DNA of 6,280 bases. It comes from Paracoccaceae bacterium. Lineage in GTDB: Bacteria > Pseudomonadota > Alphaproteobacteria > Rhodobacterales > Rhodobacteraceae. Under the pieces are notes generated by a model. It made no database searches. It was given only the letters and a program-made list of their open reading frames with translations, and was not told the DNA's origin. Location of the stretch: positions 1 through 6,280 of the forward strand of contig JAASTF010000191.1 in NCBI GenBank assembly GCA_021767525.1, read 5' to 3'. Below are positions 1-5,817 of this stretch, one piece after another. A program made the position numbers and the translations under genes. Position 1 is the first letter of the stretch; the number at the start of each line of letters is the position of its first letter.

Positions 1-1
1 T

Positions 2-1099
2 CCGCGGCAGGGCATCGTGCCTGTGCTGGGCCCGGAACAGGGGCTGACCCTGCCGGGGCTGACGGTGAATTGCGGCGACAGCCATACCTCGACCCACGGG
101 GCGTTCGGCGCGCTGGCCTTTGGCATCGGCGCGACCGAGGTGGCGCATGTGCTGGCCACGCAAACCATCTGGCAGACGCGGCCCAAGACGATGCGGATCA
201 CCGTCGAGGGCGCGTTGGGCCCGGCGGTGACGGCCAAGGATATCGCGCTGCACTGGATCGCGCTGCTGGGGGCTGACGGGGCGCGGGGGCATGCCATCGA
301 ATACGCGGGCAGCGCGGTGCGGGGCCTGACGATGGAAGGGCGGATGACGCTGTGCAACCTGTCGATCGAGGGCGGCGCGCGTCTGGGGCAGGTGGCGCCG
401 GACGACGTGACATTCGACTATATCAAGGGGCGTCCCTTTGCGCCGCAGGGTGCGGATTTCGACCGCGCGGTTGCGGATTGGCAGAGCCTGCCCAGCGACG
501 CCGACGCCCTGTTCGACCGCGAGGTTGAGATCGCCGCCGCCGACATCGCCCCCACCGTCACCTGGGGCACCAGCCCGGAAGAGGCGCTGCCGATCACCGC
601 CGCGATTCCCAACCCCGACAGCCTGCCCGACGCCAAGGCGCAGCGCGCCCGCGAAGCGTTGGAGTATATGGGCCTGGCCCCCGGCAAGCCGCTGGCGGGC
701 ACCAGGGTGGACCAGGTGTTCATCGGGTCGTGCACCAACGGACGGATCGAGGATTTGCGCCTGGCTGCCGCCGTTCTGGCGGGGCGGCGGGCGAAAGTGC
801 CGGGGCTTGTCTCGCCCGGCTCGGCCCTGGTCAAGAAACAGGCCGAGCAAGAGGGGTTGGACCGCATTTTCACCGATGCCGGGCTGGAATGGGTCGAGGC
901 CGGCTGTTCCATGTGCGTGGGCATGAATGGCGACCTGGTGCCGGCGGGCAATCGCTGTGCCAGTTCCACCAACCGCAATTTTCGCGGCCGGCAGGGGCGC
1001 GGCGCGCGCACCCATCTGATGAGCCCGGCCATGGTCGCCGCCGCCGCCGTGGCAGGTGAATTGACCGACGTGCGCCCGATGCTGGAGGGCCGCGCATGA
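2..1099 (+). CDS. leuC: LeuC-like 3-isopropylmalate dehydratase large subunit family protein, 5' truncated
   Basis: This is the large, [4Fe-4S]-carrying subunit of a two-subunit aconitase-family hydro-lyase. In leucine synthesis the family isomerises 2-isopropylmalate to 3-isopropylmalate by dehydration and rehydration in the cytoplasm. The frame is open from base 2 and gives 365 residues, against about 465 for the full family, so roughly the first 100 residues lie upstream of the window. Counting from the GTG codon at 17, one sees CGDSHTSTHG (19-28), the first cluster cysteine in GSCTNGRIEDLR (Cys239), the other two in CSMC (Cys297, Cys300), then NRNF and GRQG near the end. The GTG at 17 is internal, not a start. 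The stop overlaps the next gene by ATGA, which fits an obligate two-subunit complex. Near the cluster it reads CSMCVGMNGD, where housekeeping LeuC usually has CSMCLAMNPD or close to it. I infer a paralog, possibly catabolic, with a substrate other than isopropylmalate. Family assignment is firm; substrate is not. Confidence 0.93.
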   Translation, partial: PRQGIVPVLGPEQGLTLPGLTVNCGDSHTSTHGAFGALAFGIGATEVAHVLATQTIWQTRPKTMRITVEGALGPAVTAKDIALHWIALLGADGARGHAIEYAGSAVRGLTMEGRMTLCNLSIEGGARLGQVAPDDVTFDYIKGRPFAPQGADFDRAVADWQSLPSDADALFDREVEIAAADIAPTVTWGTSPEEALPITAAIPNPDSLPDAKAQRAREALEYMGLAPGKPLAGTRVDQVFIGSCTNGRIEDLRLAAAVLAGRRAKVPGLVSPGSALVKKQAEQEGLDRIFTDAGLEWVEAGCSMCVGMNGDLVPAGNRCASSTNRNFRGRQGRGARTHLMSPAMVAAAAVAGELTDVRPMLEGRA

Positions 1100-1704
1100 G
1101 CAAGGGCTGGACCATCCATGAGGGCACGGCCCTGGCGCTGCCGATGGAAAGCATCGACACTGACCAGCTGATCCCGGCGCGGTTCATGTCGCGGCCCCGA
1201 TCCGAAGGCTATGGGCCCTTCCTGCTGCATGATCTGCGGTTCGATGCCGAGGGCGCCGAGCAGCGCGGCTTTCCGCTGAACGTCCACAAAGGCGCGACGG
1301 TGCTGGTGGCCCGGCGCAATTTCGGCAGCGGGTCCAGCCGCGAGGCGGCGGTTTACGCGCTGGTGGATTACGGCATTCGCGCGGTCATCGCCCCCAGTTT
1401 CGGCGATATTTTCGCGGGCAACGCGGTGAATAACGGCCTGTTGCCCGCGCGGATGGATAGCGACACGGTCGAGGCACTGATCGCCGCGCTGGCGGGTGGG
1501 GTGGCCGCCGCCAAGATCGACCTTGAAAATCGCACCGCCAGTGTCGCGGGGCAGACCCACGCCTTCGATCTGAACGACGTGGCGCGCACCAAGCTGATGA
1601 ACGGCTGGGACGACATCGACATGACCGCCAGCCACGCCAGGCAAATCACCGCGTTTCGCGACACCCGTCGCGCGGCGCATCCCTGGGCCTGGCCCGGGAA
1701 CTGA
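1096..1704 (+). CDS. leuD: LeuD-like 3-isopropylmalate dehydratase small subunit family protein
   Basis: This is the small (swivelling-domain) subunit that pairs with the LeuC-like protein to complete the active site. It has 202 residues, the usual LeuD length. Visible family motifs are IDTDQLIPARF (20-30), NFGSGSSRE (75-83) with the substrate-binding GSSRE loop, IAPSFGDIF (98-106) and NNGLLPARM (112-120). The ATG at 1096 is supported by GGAGGG at 1084-1089 with a 6-base spacer, and it overlaps the upstream stop by four bases, so translation is probably coupled. Compared with typical LeuD, which reads FGCGSSREHAPWAL, this protein has FGSGSSREAAVYAL: the Cys, His and Trp of that stretch are Ser, Ala and Tyr. 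That loop sits by the substrate in the family, so the change hints at a different substrate. The C-terminal tail after about residue 188 (rich in Arg, Ala, Pro and Trp) is not a recognised motif. Next downstream is a TRAP solute receptor. Family call is firm; a leucine-pathway role is uncertain. Confidence 0.92.
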   Translation: MSKGWTIHEGTALALPMESIDTDQLIPARFMSRPRSEGYGPFLLHDLRFDAEGAEQRGFPLNVHKGATVLVARRNFGSGSSREAAVYALVDYGIRAVIAPSFGDIFAGNAVNNGLLPARMDSDTVEALIAALAGGVAAAKIDLENRTASVAGQTHAFDLNDVARTKLMNGWDDIDMTASHARQITAFRDTRRAAHPWAWPGN

Positions 1705-1719
1705 ACGCCTGCCCCGGGC
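1692..1719 (+). repeat. Inverted repeat spanning the leuD stop codon
   Basis: GCCCGGG at 1692-1698 is complementary to CCCGGGC at 1713-1719 with a 14-base loop that holds the leuD stop (1702-1704). No T run follows, so it is at best a Rho-independent terminator without a tail or an RNA-processing structure. Such repeats are common by chance in DNA this GC-rich. Confidence 0.35.
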
Positions 1720-1736
1720 GAGGGGTGGCAAAAACC

Positions 1737-1780
1737 GGGGGCGAAAGCGCCCCCCACAACAGGGCCGGGGGCAACCCCGG
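1737..1780 (+). promoter_or_regulatory. Two tandem GC-rich hairpins just upstream of dctP
   Basis: The leuD-dctP gap (1705-1796) contains two perfect stems. The first is GGGGGCG (1737-1743) with CGCCCCC (1748-1754) around a 4-base loop. The second is CCGGGG (1765-1770) with CCCCGG (1775-1780) around GCAA, a GNRA-type tetraloop, which ends three bases before the dctP Shine-Dalgarno sequence. Neither is followed by a T run, so they look more like structures that stabilise or set the 5' end of a dctP transcript than like an intrinsic terminator. I saw no clear -35/-10 promoter in the gap. The stems are read directly; the function is inferred. Confidence 0.45.
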
Positions 1781-1783
1781 GGT

Positions 1784-1790
1784 AAAGGAG
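1784..1790 (+). promoter_or_regulatory. Strong ribosome binding site of dctP
   Basis: AAAGGAG lies six bases before the ATG at 1797. It fixes the dctP start at 1797 rather than at the in-frame GTG at 1725, whose extra 24 residues would precede an otherwise complete signal peptide. Confidence 0.85.
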
Positions 1791-1796
1791 AAGACT

Positions 1797-2807
1797 ATGA
1801 AACACACGATTATTGGCGGCCTTATGGCGGCCTCGTCCATGGTGGGTGCGGCACAGGCGCAGGAAACCCTGACCGCCGTGCACGCGTTTCCCGAAACGCT
1901 GATCTACACCCAGTCGTTCCTGTCCTTCGTGGACAAGGTGAACGAGGCCGGTGACGGCGTGGTGCAGATCGAGGTGCGCGGCGGCCCCGAGGCCATCGGC
2001 ATGTTCCAGCAGCCCGACGCCGTGCGCGACGGGATCGTGGACATGGTCTATACCCCAGGGTCGTTCTACGGCGGCGCGCTGCCCGAGAAGGATGCGCTGG
2101 TGGCGTCGAACCTGACCGCGGTGGAAACCCGTGAAAACGGCGGGATCGAGATGATCGACCAGATCCACCAGCAGAAGATGGGTGTGAAATACCTGGGCTG
2201 GTTCGACAGCGGCGTGTGCTACAACCTGTGGACCCGCAACGCGCCCGAGTTCGATGATGCCGGCAACCTGTCGGTCGAAGGGCTGAAGCTGCGCGGCAAC
2301 GCCGTGTATAACGCGTTCTTCACCAACTACCTGGGCGCGCAGGTGATCGACCTGCCCACGACCGAGGTCTACTCGGCGCTCGAGCGTGGCGTGGTGGATG
2401 CCACCGGCTGGACGCAGATCGGCCTCATTGACCTGAAGTGGAACGAGTTCCTGAACTATCGGATCGAGCCGTGTTTCTTCTCGACCGACCTGGGCGTGAT
2501 CGTGAACCTGGACCGCTGGAACAGCCTGTCGGACGAGGCCAAGCAGATCCTGCAGGACGTGGCGATCCAGCACGAAAAAGACAGCGTGGCCGCCCTGCGC
2601 GAAAAGCGTGATGCCGATTTCGCCGCGCTGGACGAGCAGGGCATGCAGGTGGTCAGCCTGGAAGGCGAGGCCAAGGCCAATTACCTGGCCGCCGCGCGCG
2701 AAAAGACCTGGGAGCGGATGAAGGGCCTGATGGCCGAGCACCCGATGGGCGACGGCATGTATGACGAGCTGATCGGCAAGTTCTACGATCCCGAAGCCGA
2801 CAAGTGA
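1797..2807 (+). CDS. dctP: TRAP transporter solute-binding protein, DctP family
   Basis: This is the periplasmic receptor of a tripartite ATP-independent periplasmic (TRAP) transporter. It captures a carboxylate-type solute and delivers it to the DctQM membrane complex. The protein has 336 residues, normal for the family. It begins with a Sec signal peptide: MKH, a hydrophobic core at about 5-18, and a likely cleavage after AQA (residue 21). The mature part shows the DctP pattern GGPEAIGMFQQPDAVRDGIVDM (in pieces, 62-83) and the hallmark EGLKLRG (161-167), where Arg166 is the candidate for the salt bridge to the substrate carboxylate. PTTEVYSALERGVVDATGW (187-205) is also characteristic. The only other Cys residues are Cys141 and Cys226. 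The start is chosen from the AAAGGAG site and the signal peptide. The gene stands between LeuCD-like enzyme genes and dctQM, so it probably imports that enzyme's substrate or a precursor. Solute identity cannot be read from the sequence; dctP here names the family, not proven dicarboxylate specificity. Confidence 0.93.
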   Translation: MKHTIIGGLMAASSMVGAAQAQETLTAVHAFPETLIYTQSFLSFVDKVNEAGDGVVQIEVRGGPEAIGMFQQPDAVRDGIVDMVYTPGSFYGGALPEKDALVASNLTAVETRENGGIEMIDQIHQQKMGVKYLGWFDSGVCYNLWTRNAPEFDDAGNLSVEGLKLRGNAVYNAFFTNYLGAQVIDLPTTEVYSALERGVVDATGWTQIGLIDLKWNEFLNYRIEPCFFSTDLGVIVNLDRWNSLSDEAKQILQDVAIQHEKDSVAALREKRDADFAALDEQGMQVVSLEGEAKANYLAAAREKTWERMKGLMAEHPMGDGMYDELIGKFYDPEADK

Positions 2808-2815
2808 TGCCAAGC

Positions 2816-2845
2816 GGGGCGGCCCATGCTGGAGCCGCCCCTTTT
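2816..2845 (+). terminator. Hairpin with T run between dctP and dctQ
   Basis: GGGGCGGC (2816-2823) pairs perfectly with GCCGCCCC (2834-2841). The 10-base loop can add an inner CCA/TGG pairing, and TTTT follows at 2842-2845. This has the form of an intrinsic terminator but sits eight bases after the dctP stop and inside the transporter operon. It is therefore probably a partial terminator or a 3' stabiliser that lets the receptor be made in excess over the membrane subunits, as in many binding-protein transport operons. Structure seen; role inferred. Confidence 0.7.
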
Positions 2846-2864
2846 CATAACAAAGGGGCAGGGG

Positions 2865-3371
2865 ATGCAGGCGCTTATCCGCATCTATACCGGGTTTCTC
2901 TACCTGATGGCGGGCGTCGCGGGGGCGATGCTGATCTGGCTGATGGTGTCGGTGATCGTGTCGGTCGCCATGCGCAACGCGGGCCTGCAGCCTTTTGCGT
3001 GGCTTTTCACCTCGTCTGAATACGCGCTTTTGTACATGACGATGCTGGGCGCGCCCTGGCTGGTGCGTGAAAAGGGCCATGTGCATATCGAACTGGTCAC
3101 CGCCGCCCTGCCCGAGGCGTTGCGCCGCGTGGTCAGCCGCGCGGTTGCCATTCTGTGCGTGGCGGTCTGCGTGATCCTGGCGTGGAAGGGGGCCGACCTG
3201 GTGGCCACCAATCTTGAGCGCAACGATTATGACCTGCGCGCCTATTACTTTCCGCGCTGGATTTTGACGATCTCGTTCCCCGTCAGCTTTGGCCTGATGG
3301 CGGTGGAATTCGCGCGCTTCGTCTTTGGGGACGATTTGTTGCACTCGGGCGAGGCGGGGATACACGAATAA
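2865..3371 (+). CDS. dctQ: TRAP transporter small permease subunit, DctQ family
   Basis: This is the small integral membrane subunit of the TRAP transporter. It pairs with DctM in the inner membrane and is thought to help dock the solute receptor. It has 168 residues with four hydrophobic segments at about 9-36, 45-67, 89-113 and 131-154, the standard DctQ layout. The loop after the second segment holds REKGHVHIELV (68-78), matching the family's Gly-His-Val pattern. ATG at 2865 is chosen because AAAGGGG at 2852-2858 precedes it by six bases. The in-frame ATG at 2826 lies in the loop of the intergenic hairpin, lacks a Shine-Dalgarno sequence and would add 13 residues before the first membrane segment. 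The stop TAA shares its last A with the dctM ATG (TAATG), so the two membrane subunits are probably translated together. Sequence identity among DctQ proteins is low, but position and topology make the call secure. Confidence 0.9.
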   Translation: MQALIRIYTGFLYLMAGVAGAMLIWLMVSVIVSVAMRNAGLQPFAWLFTSSEYALLYMTMLGAPWLVREKGHVHIELVTAALPEALRRVVSRAVAILCVAVCVILAWKGADLVATNLERNDYDLRAYYFPRWILTISFPVSFGLMAVEFARFVFGDDLLHSGEAGIHE

Positions 3372-4678
3372 TGGAATGGTACGAGGCACTGGCCCTTCTT
3401 CTGGGCTCGATCGTGGGGCTGATGGCGCTGGGGATGCCCGTGGCGCTGGCCTTTCTGGCGGCGAATATCGTAGGCGCCTGGGTGTTCATGGGCGGCGAGC
3501 GGGGGGTTTCGGCCCTGCTGAACAACGGGCTGGGGTCGCTGACCAAGTTCGCGTTGGTGCCCATCCCGCTGTTTCTGCTGATGGGCGAGATATTCTTTCA
3601 CACCGGGCTGGGCGCGCGGATGTTCAACGCGATCGACCGGCTGATGGGCAAACTGCCGGGGCGGTTGAGTTACGTGACGGTGCTGGGCGGCACCGGGTTT
3701 TCCACGCTGTCGGGGTCGAGCATGGGATCGACCGCGCTGCTGGGCAGCCTGATGGTGCCCGAGATGAGCAAGCGCGGCTACAAGAAACACATGTCCATCG
3801 GCCCGATCCTGGGCACCGGGGGGCTGGCGATCATCATTCCGCCCTCGGCGCTGGCGGTGCTGCTGGCGACGCTGGCGCGGATCGATGTGGGCGCGCTGCT
3901 GATCGCGGGCATCATACCGGGGCTGATCCTGGCCGCGATGTATATCGGCACGATCTGGGTGCAGACACGGATCGACCCGTCGGCGGCCCCGCCCTACGAG
4001 GTCGAGGCGATGCCCCTGGGCCGCAAGCTGGCGCTGCTGGCGCGCGATATCATCCCGATGCTGTCGGTCATGGTCATCATCGTGGCGATGATGGTGGGCG
4101 GGATCGTCACGCCATCCGAGGCGGCGGCCTTTGGCGCGCTGGGCGTGCTGATCCTGGCGGTGATCTTTCGCTGCCTGACCTGGGAGGCGTTGAAGAAATC
4201 GGTGGTGGGCGCGCTGAAAGTGACGCTGATGGCCTATCTGATCGTCTTTGGCTCGGCCACGTTCAGCCAGCTCTTGGCGTTTTCCGGCGCCTCAAGCGGG
4301 CTGATCGACTGGGCCACCGGTTACGATCTGGCGCCGATTGCGATGCTGTGCGTGATGTTCGGGGTGCTGCTGCTGCTGGGCATGTTCATGGAGCAGATTT
4401 CCATGATGCTGCTGACCGTGCCGATTTTCTTTCCGCTGGCGCAGTCGCTGGGGTTCGACCTGGTGTGGTTCGGGCTGATCATGCTGCTGGCGCTGGAGAT
4501 CAGTTTCACCACGCCGCCCTTCGGTTTGTTGTTGTTCGTTATGAAGGGCGTGGCGCCACCCGAAACGACGATGCGCGACATCTACGTGTCGGCCTTTCCC
4601 TTCATGGGCTGTTCGCTGATCCTGGTGGTGTTGCTGGTGATCTTTCCGCAGCTGGCGCTGTGGTTGCCCGGGCTATAG
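3371..4678 (+). CDS. dctM: TRAP transporter large permease subunit, DctM family
   Basis: This is the large inner-membrane subunit that carries the transported solute, driven by an ion gradient (usually Na+) rather than ATP. It has 435 residues and many hydrophobic segments along its whole length, as expected for DctM. Recognisable family stretches are FLLMGEIFF (68-76), TLSGSSMGSTALLG (112-125), the MVPEMSKRGY turn (128-137), IIIPPSALAVLLA (154-166), GIVTPSEAAAFGALG (244-258), the LLLGMFME segment (334-341) and ISFTTPPFGLLLF (377-389). The small-residue SGSS and TPPFG regions match the two hairpin loops that line the transport and ion sites in solved TRAP permeases. The start is the ATG that overlaps the dctQ stop by one base. 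Its own upstream GGGGA (3356-3360) is weak and ten bases away, so coupling is likely. It is the last gene of the plus-strand group. Intact, with no frameshift seen. Confidence 0.95.
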   Translation: MEWYEALALLLGSIVGLMALGMPVALAFLAANIVGAWVFMGGERGVSALLNNGLGSLTKFALVPIPLFLLMGEIFFHTGLGARMFNAIDRLMGKLPGRLSYVTVLGGTGFSTLSGSSMGSTALLGSLMVPEMSKRGYKKHMSIGPILGTGGLAIIIPPSALAVLLATLARIDVGALLIAGIIPGLILAAMYIGTIWVQTRIDPSAAPPYEVEAMPLGRKLALLARDIIPMLSVMVIIVAMMVGGIVTPSEAAAFGALGVLILAVIFRCLTWEALKKSVVGALKVTLMAYLIVFGSATFSQLLAFSGASSGLIDWATGYDLAPIAMLCVMFGVLLLLGMFMEQISMMLLTVPIFFPLAQSLGFDLVWFGLIMLLALEISFTTPPFGLLLFVMKGVAPPETTMRDIYVSAFPFMGCSLILVVLLVIFPQLALWLPGL

Positions 4679-4687
4679 CGGCGATCC

Positions 4688-4710
4688 AGCGGTGTCGCTG
4701 ACGCGACGCT
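4688..4710. terminator. Hairpin 1 in the convergent intergenic region
   Basis: GTCGC (4694-4698) and GCGAC (4703-4707) pair around TGAC, and AGC (4688-4690) with GCT (4708-4710) can extend the stem past a 3-base bulge. It begins ten bases after the dctM stop. No T run follows on the plus strand. It could help end or protect the dctM transcript. Confidence 0.4.
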
Positions 4711-4719
4711 TGGTATCTC

Positions 4720-4735
4720 GGGCCCTTGCGGGCCC
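4720..4735 (-). terminator. Hairpin 2, with a GCAA tetraloop when read on the minus strand
   Basis: GGGCCC at 4720-4725 and again at 4730-4735 forms a stem around a 4-base loop. Read on the minus strand the loop is GCAA, a stable GNRA tetraloop; on the plus strand it is TTGC. This suggests the structure mainly serves the fds transcript arriving from the right. No T run follows on either strand. Confidence 0.4.
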
Positions 4736-4744
4736 TCGGGTGAT

Positions 4745-4759
4745 GGGGGCTCTGCCCCC
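4745..4759. terminator. Hairpin 3 in the convergent intergenic region
   Basis: GGGGGC (4745-4750) and GCCCCC (4754-4759) form a perfect 6-bp stem with a TCT loop. It is followed on the plus strand by AAACCCCCGGAGTTTAGGGG. As the stem is symmetric it could act in both transcripts. Confidence 0.45.
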
Positions 4760-4790
4760 AAACCCCCGGAGTTTAGGGGCAAGATGAAGA
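4745..4790. repeat. Possible dispersed Rhodobacterales-type intergenic element
   Basis: The order of a G5/C5 hairpin, then CCCCCGGAGTTT (4763-4774), then GGCAAGATGAAGA (about 4778-4790) resembles a sequence I remember ending many gene-distal intergenic regions in Rhodobacter/Roseobacter genomes, often as CCCCGGAGTATTT followed by CAAGATGAAGA. Only one copy is present here, so its repeated nature rests on recollection and cannot be shown from this window. Confidence 0.4.
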
Positions 4791-5006
4791 TCAGGCCGGG
4801 ACGTGGATGTGATCCATCGCGGCGATCACCAGCGGGTCGAGCCCTGCGCCGCCCCGGGCCACGTGGTCGGCCAGGTGGGCGCGCATCCGCGGTTCCCAGA
4901 AATCGTTGATATGGGCGGCGACGCGCTGGGCCTGATCGTCGCCCGGCTGGGTTTTGAAAAACGTGGCGATCTGGTTGGCCATCATGGTCAGTTTTTCGGG
5001 CGTCAT
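4791..5006 (-). CDS. fdsD: NAD-dependent formate dehydrogenase delta subunit
   Basis: This is a small soluble subunit (71 residues) of the cytoplasmic molybdenum NAD+-dependent formate dehydrogenase. In characterised relatives it associates with the catalytic FdsA subunit and is needed for stable, active complex. Family-typical stretches are KLTMMANQIATFF (5-17), HINDFWEPRMRAHL (32-45) and GGAGLDPLVIAAM (52-64). It has no cysteine, cofactor motif or membrane segment, in line with a structural or assembly role. ATG at 5006 is preceded by GAGG with a 6-base spacer and lies one base after the fdsC stop (TGACATG), so it is translated from the same mRNA, probably coupled. It is the last gene of the fds run, and its stop faces dctM across 112 bases. 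The family is short and easily missed, but the FdsA-FdsC-FdsD order makes the call strong. Confidence 0.9.
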   Translation of the reverse strand: MTPEKLTMMANQIATFFKTQPGDDQAQRVAAHINDFWEPRMRAHLADHVARGGAGLDPLVIAAMDHIHVPA

Positions 5007-5007
5007 G

Positions 5008-5817
5008 TCAGGCCTCGTCGATGATGCGGTGGGGGTGGGCGTAGATGTCGAACCCGTCGCCGCGCGCGAAGGCGGCGAGCGTCAAGTTGGCCTGCTCGGC
5101 CATGTCGATGGCCAGCGCGGTGGGGGCCGACACGGCGATCAGCGCGGGCGCGCCGGCGAGGACGGTTTTCTGCACCATGTCCACCGAGACGCGGCTGGTG
5201 ATGACGAAGGCGCCGGTGGCCGGATCGGTGCCCTGGCGGGCCAGCGCGCCGATCAGCTTGTCCAGCGCGTTGTGCCGGCCCACATCCTCGCGCGCGCAGG
5301 TGATGCCGCGCCCCGGTTGCAAAAAGCCCGCGGCATGGGCTGCGCGGGTGCGATCGTGCAGCGGCTGGTGGTCGCGCAGTGCATCGGTGGCGCCGGCGAC
5401 CTCGGCCGCGGAGAGGCGCAGGCTGCTGTCGGGCAGGCGCGGCAGGGCGCGCAGCGCGGCGTCGAGACTGTCGATCCCGCAAAGGCCGCAGCCCACCGGG
5501 CCCAGCATCGCGCGGCGGCGTTCTTTCAGCGCCGCGCCGCGGTCGTCACGCAGCCAGAACCGCGCCTCGATCCCGCGGTCGTGGGTGATTTCCTCGAACC
5601 CTTCGATCTGGTCGAGGCTGTCGATCAGCCCCTCGCTGAGCGCGAACCCGTGGGCGAAATCGGCGATGTCGCCGGGGCTGGCCATCATCACCGCCTGCGT
5701 CGTGCCGTCGAAGACCAGCGCCACCGGCACCTCGTCGGGCAGGGCGCGGTTGATGCCGCGTTGCCCGCCCGCCTGCACCGACAGCCCGGTGAGGGATTTA
5801 TGCGCGCGCATCGCCAT
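5008..5817 (-). CDS. fdsC: Formate dehydrogenase accessory sulfurtransferase, FdhD/FdsC family
   Basis: This cytoplasmic assembly factor binds the bis-MGD molybdenum cofactor and passes sulfur to it, giving the sulfido ligand that formate dehydrogenase requires. The R. capsulatus homologue is FdsC, the E. coli one FdhD. With the start at 5817 it has 269 residues. It shows MASPGDIADFAHGFALSEG (45-63), the GPVGCGLCG loop with the paired cysteines Cys110 and Cys113, CAREDVGRHNALDKLIG (174-190), and VSAPTALAIDMAEQANLT (229-246) leading to FARGDGFDIY. The CxxC pair matches the sulfur-relay cysteines of E. coli FdhD. The ATG at 5817 is preferred because it overlaps the fdsA stop as TGATG, the usual coupling signal; another ATG lies two codons later. 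The frame stays open upstream to an ATG at 5880, but that would overlap fdsA by 64 bases and add 21 residues with no family pattern. Both symbols, fdhD and fdsC, are in use. Confidence 0.94.
   Translation of the reverse strand: MAMRAHKSLTGLSVQAGGQRGINRALPDEVPVALVFDGTTQAVMMASPGDIADFAHGFALSEGLIDSLDQIEGFEEITHDRGIEARFWLRDDRGAALKERRRAMLGPVGCGLCGIDSLDAALRALPRLPDSSLRLSAAEVAGATDALRDHQPLHDRTRAAHAAGFLQPGRGITCAREDVGRHNALDKLIGALARQGTDPATGAFVITSRVSVDMVQKTVLAGAPALIAVSAPTALAIDMAEQANLTLAAFARGDGFDIYAHPHRIIDEA

Noticed and set aside
418..1731. A 437-codon minus-strand open frame opposite leuC and leuD
   Set aside because: It mirrors the codon pattern of leuC and leuD, has no ribosome binding site or domain that I recognise, and has an Arg/Pro/Ala-rich composition typical of a shadow frame.
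1725..1796. An upstream GTG start that would lengthen dctP by 24 residues
   Set aside because: The added residues would cover the hairpin region and come before a complete signal peptide, whereas the ATG at 1797 has an ideal Shine-Dalgarno sequence.
2826..2864. An upstream ATG start for dctQ
   Set aside because: It lies in the loop of the intergenic hairpin and has no Shine-Dalgarno sequence; the ATG at 2865 has one at the right distance.
1368..3389. A 673-codon open frame on the minus strand opposite leuD, dctP and dctQ
   Set aside because: It is antisense to three well-supported genes, is rich in His, Gln, Arg and Gly in a low-complexity way and shows no recognisable domain. Long antisense frames of this kind are expected in GC-rich coding DNA.
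3325..4701. A 458-codon plus-strand frame overlapping dctM
   Set aside because: It is a frame-shifted reading of dctM with Gly/Arg/Asp-rich low-complexity sequence. The real frame gives a clear DctM protein with membrane segments.
4582..4782. A 66-codon minus-strand frame over the end of dctM and the convergent gap
   Set aside because: It overlaps the dctM 3' end and the hairpin region, has low-complexity Pro/Ser-rich sequence and no ribosome binding site of note.
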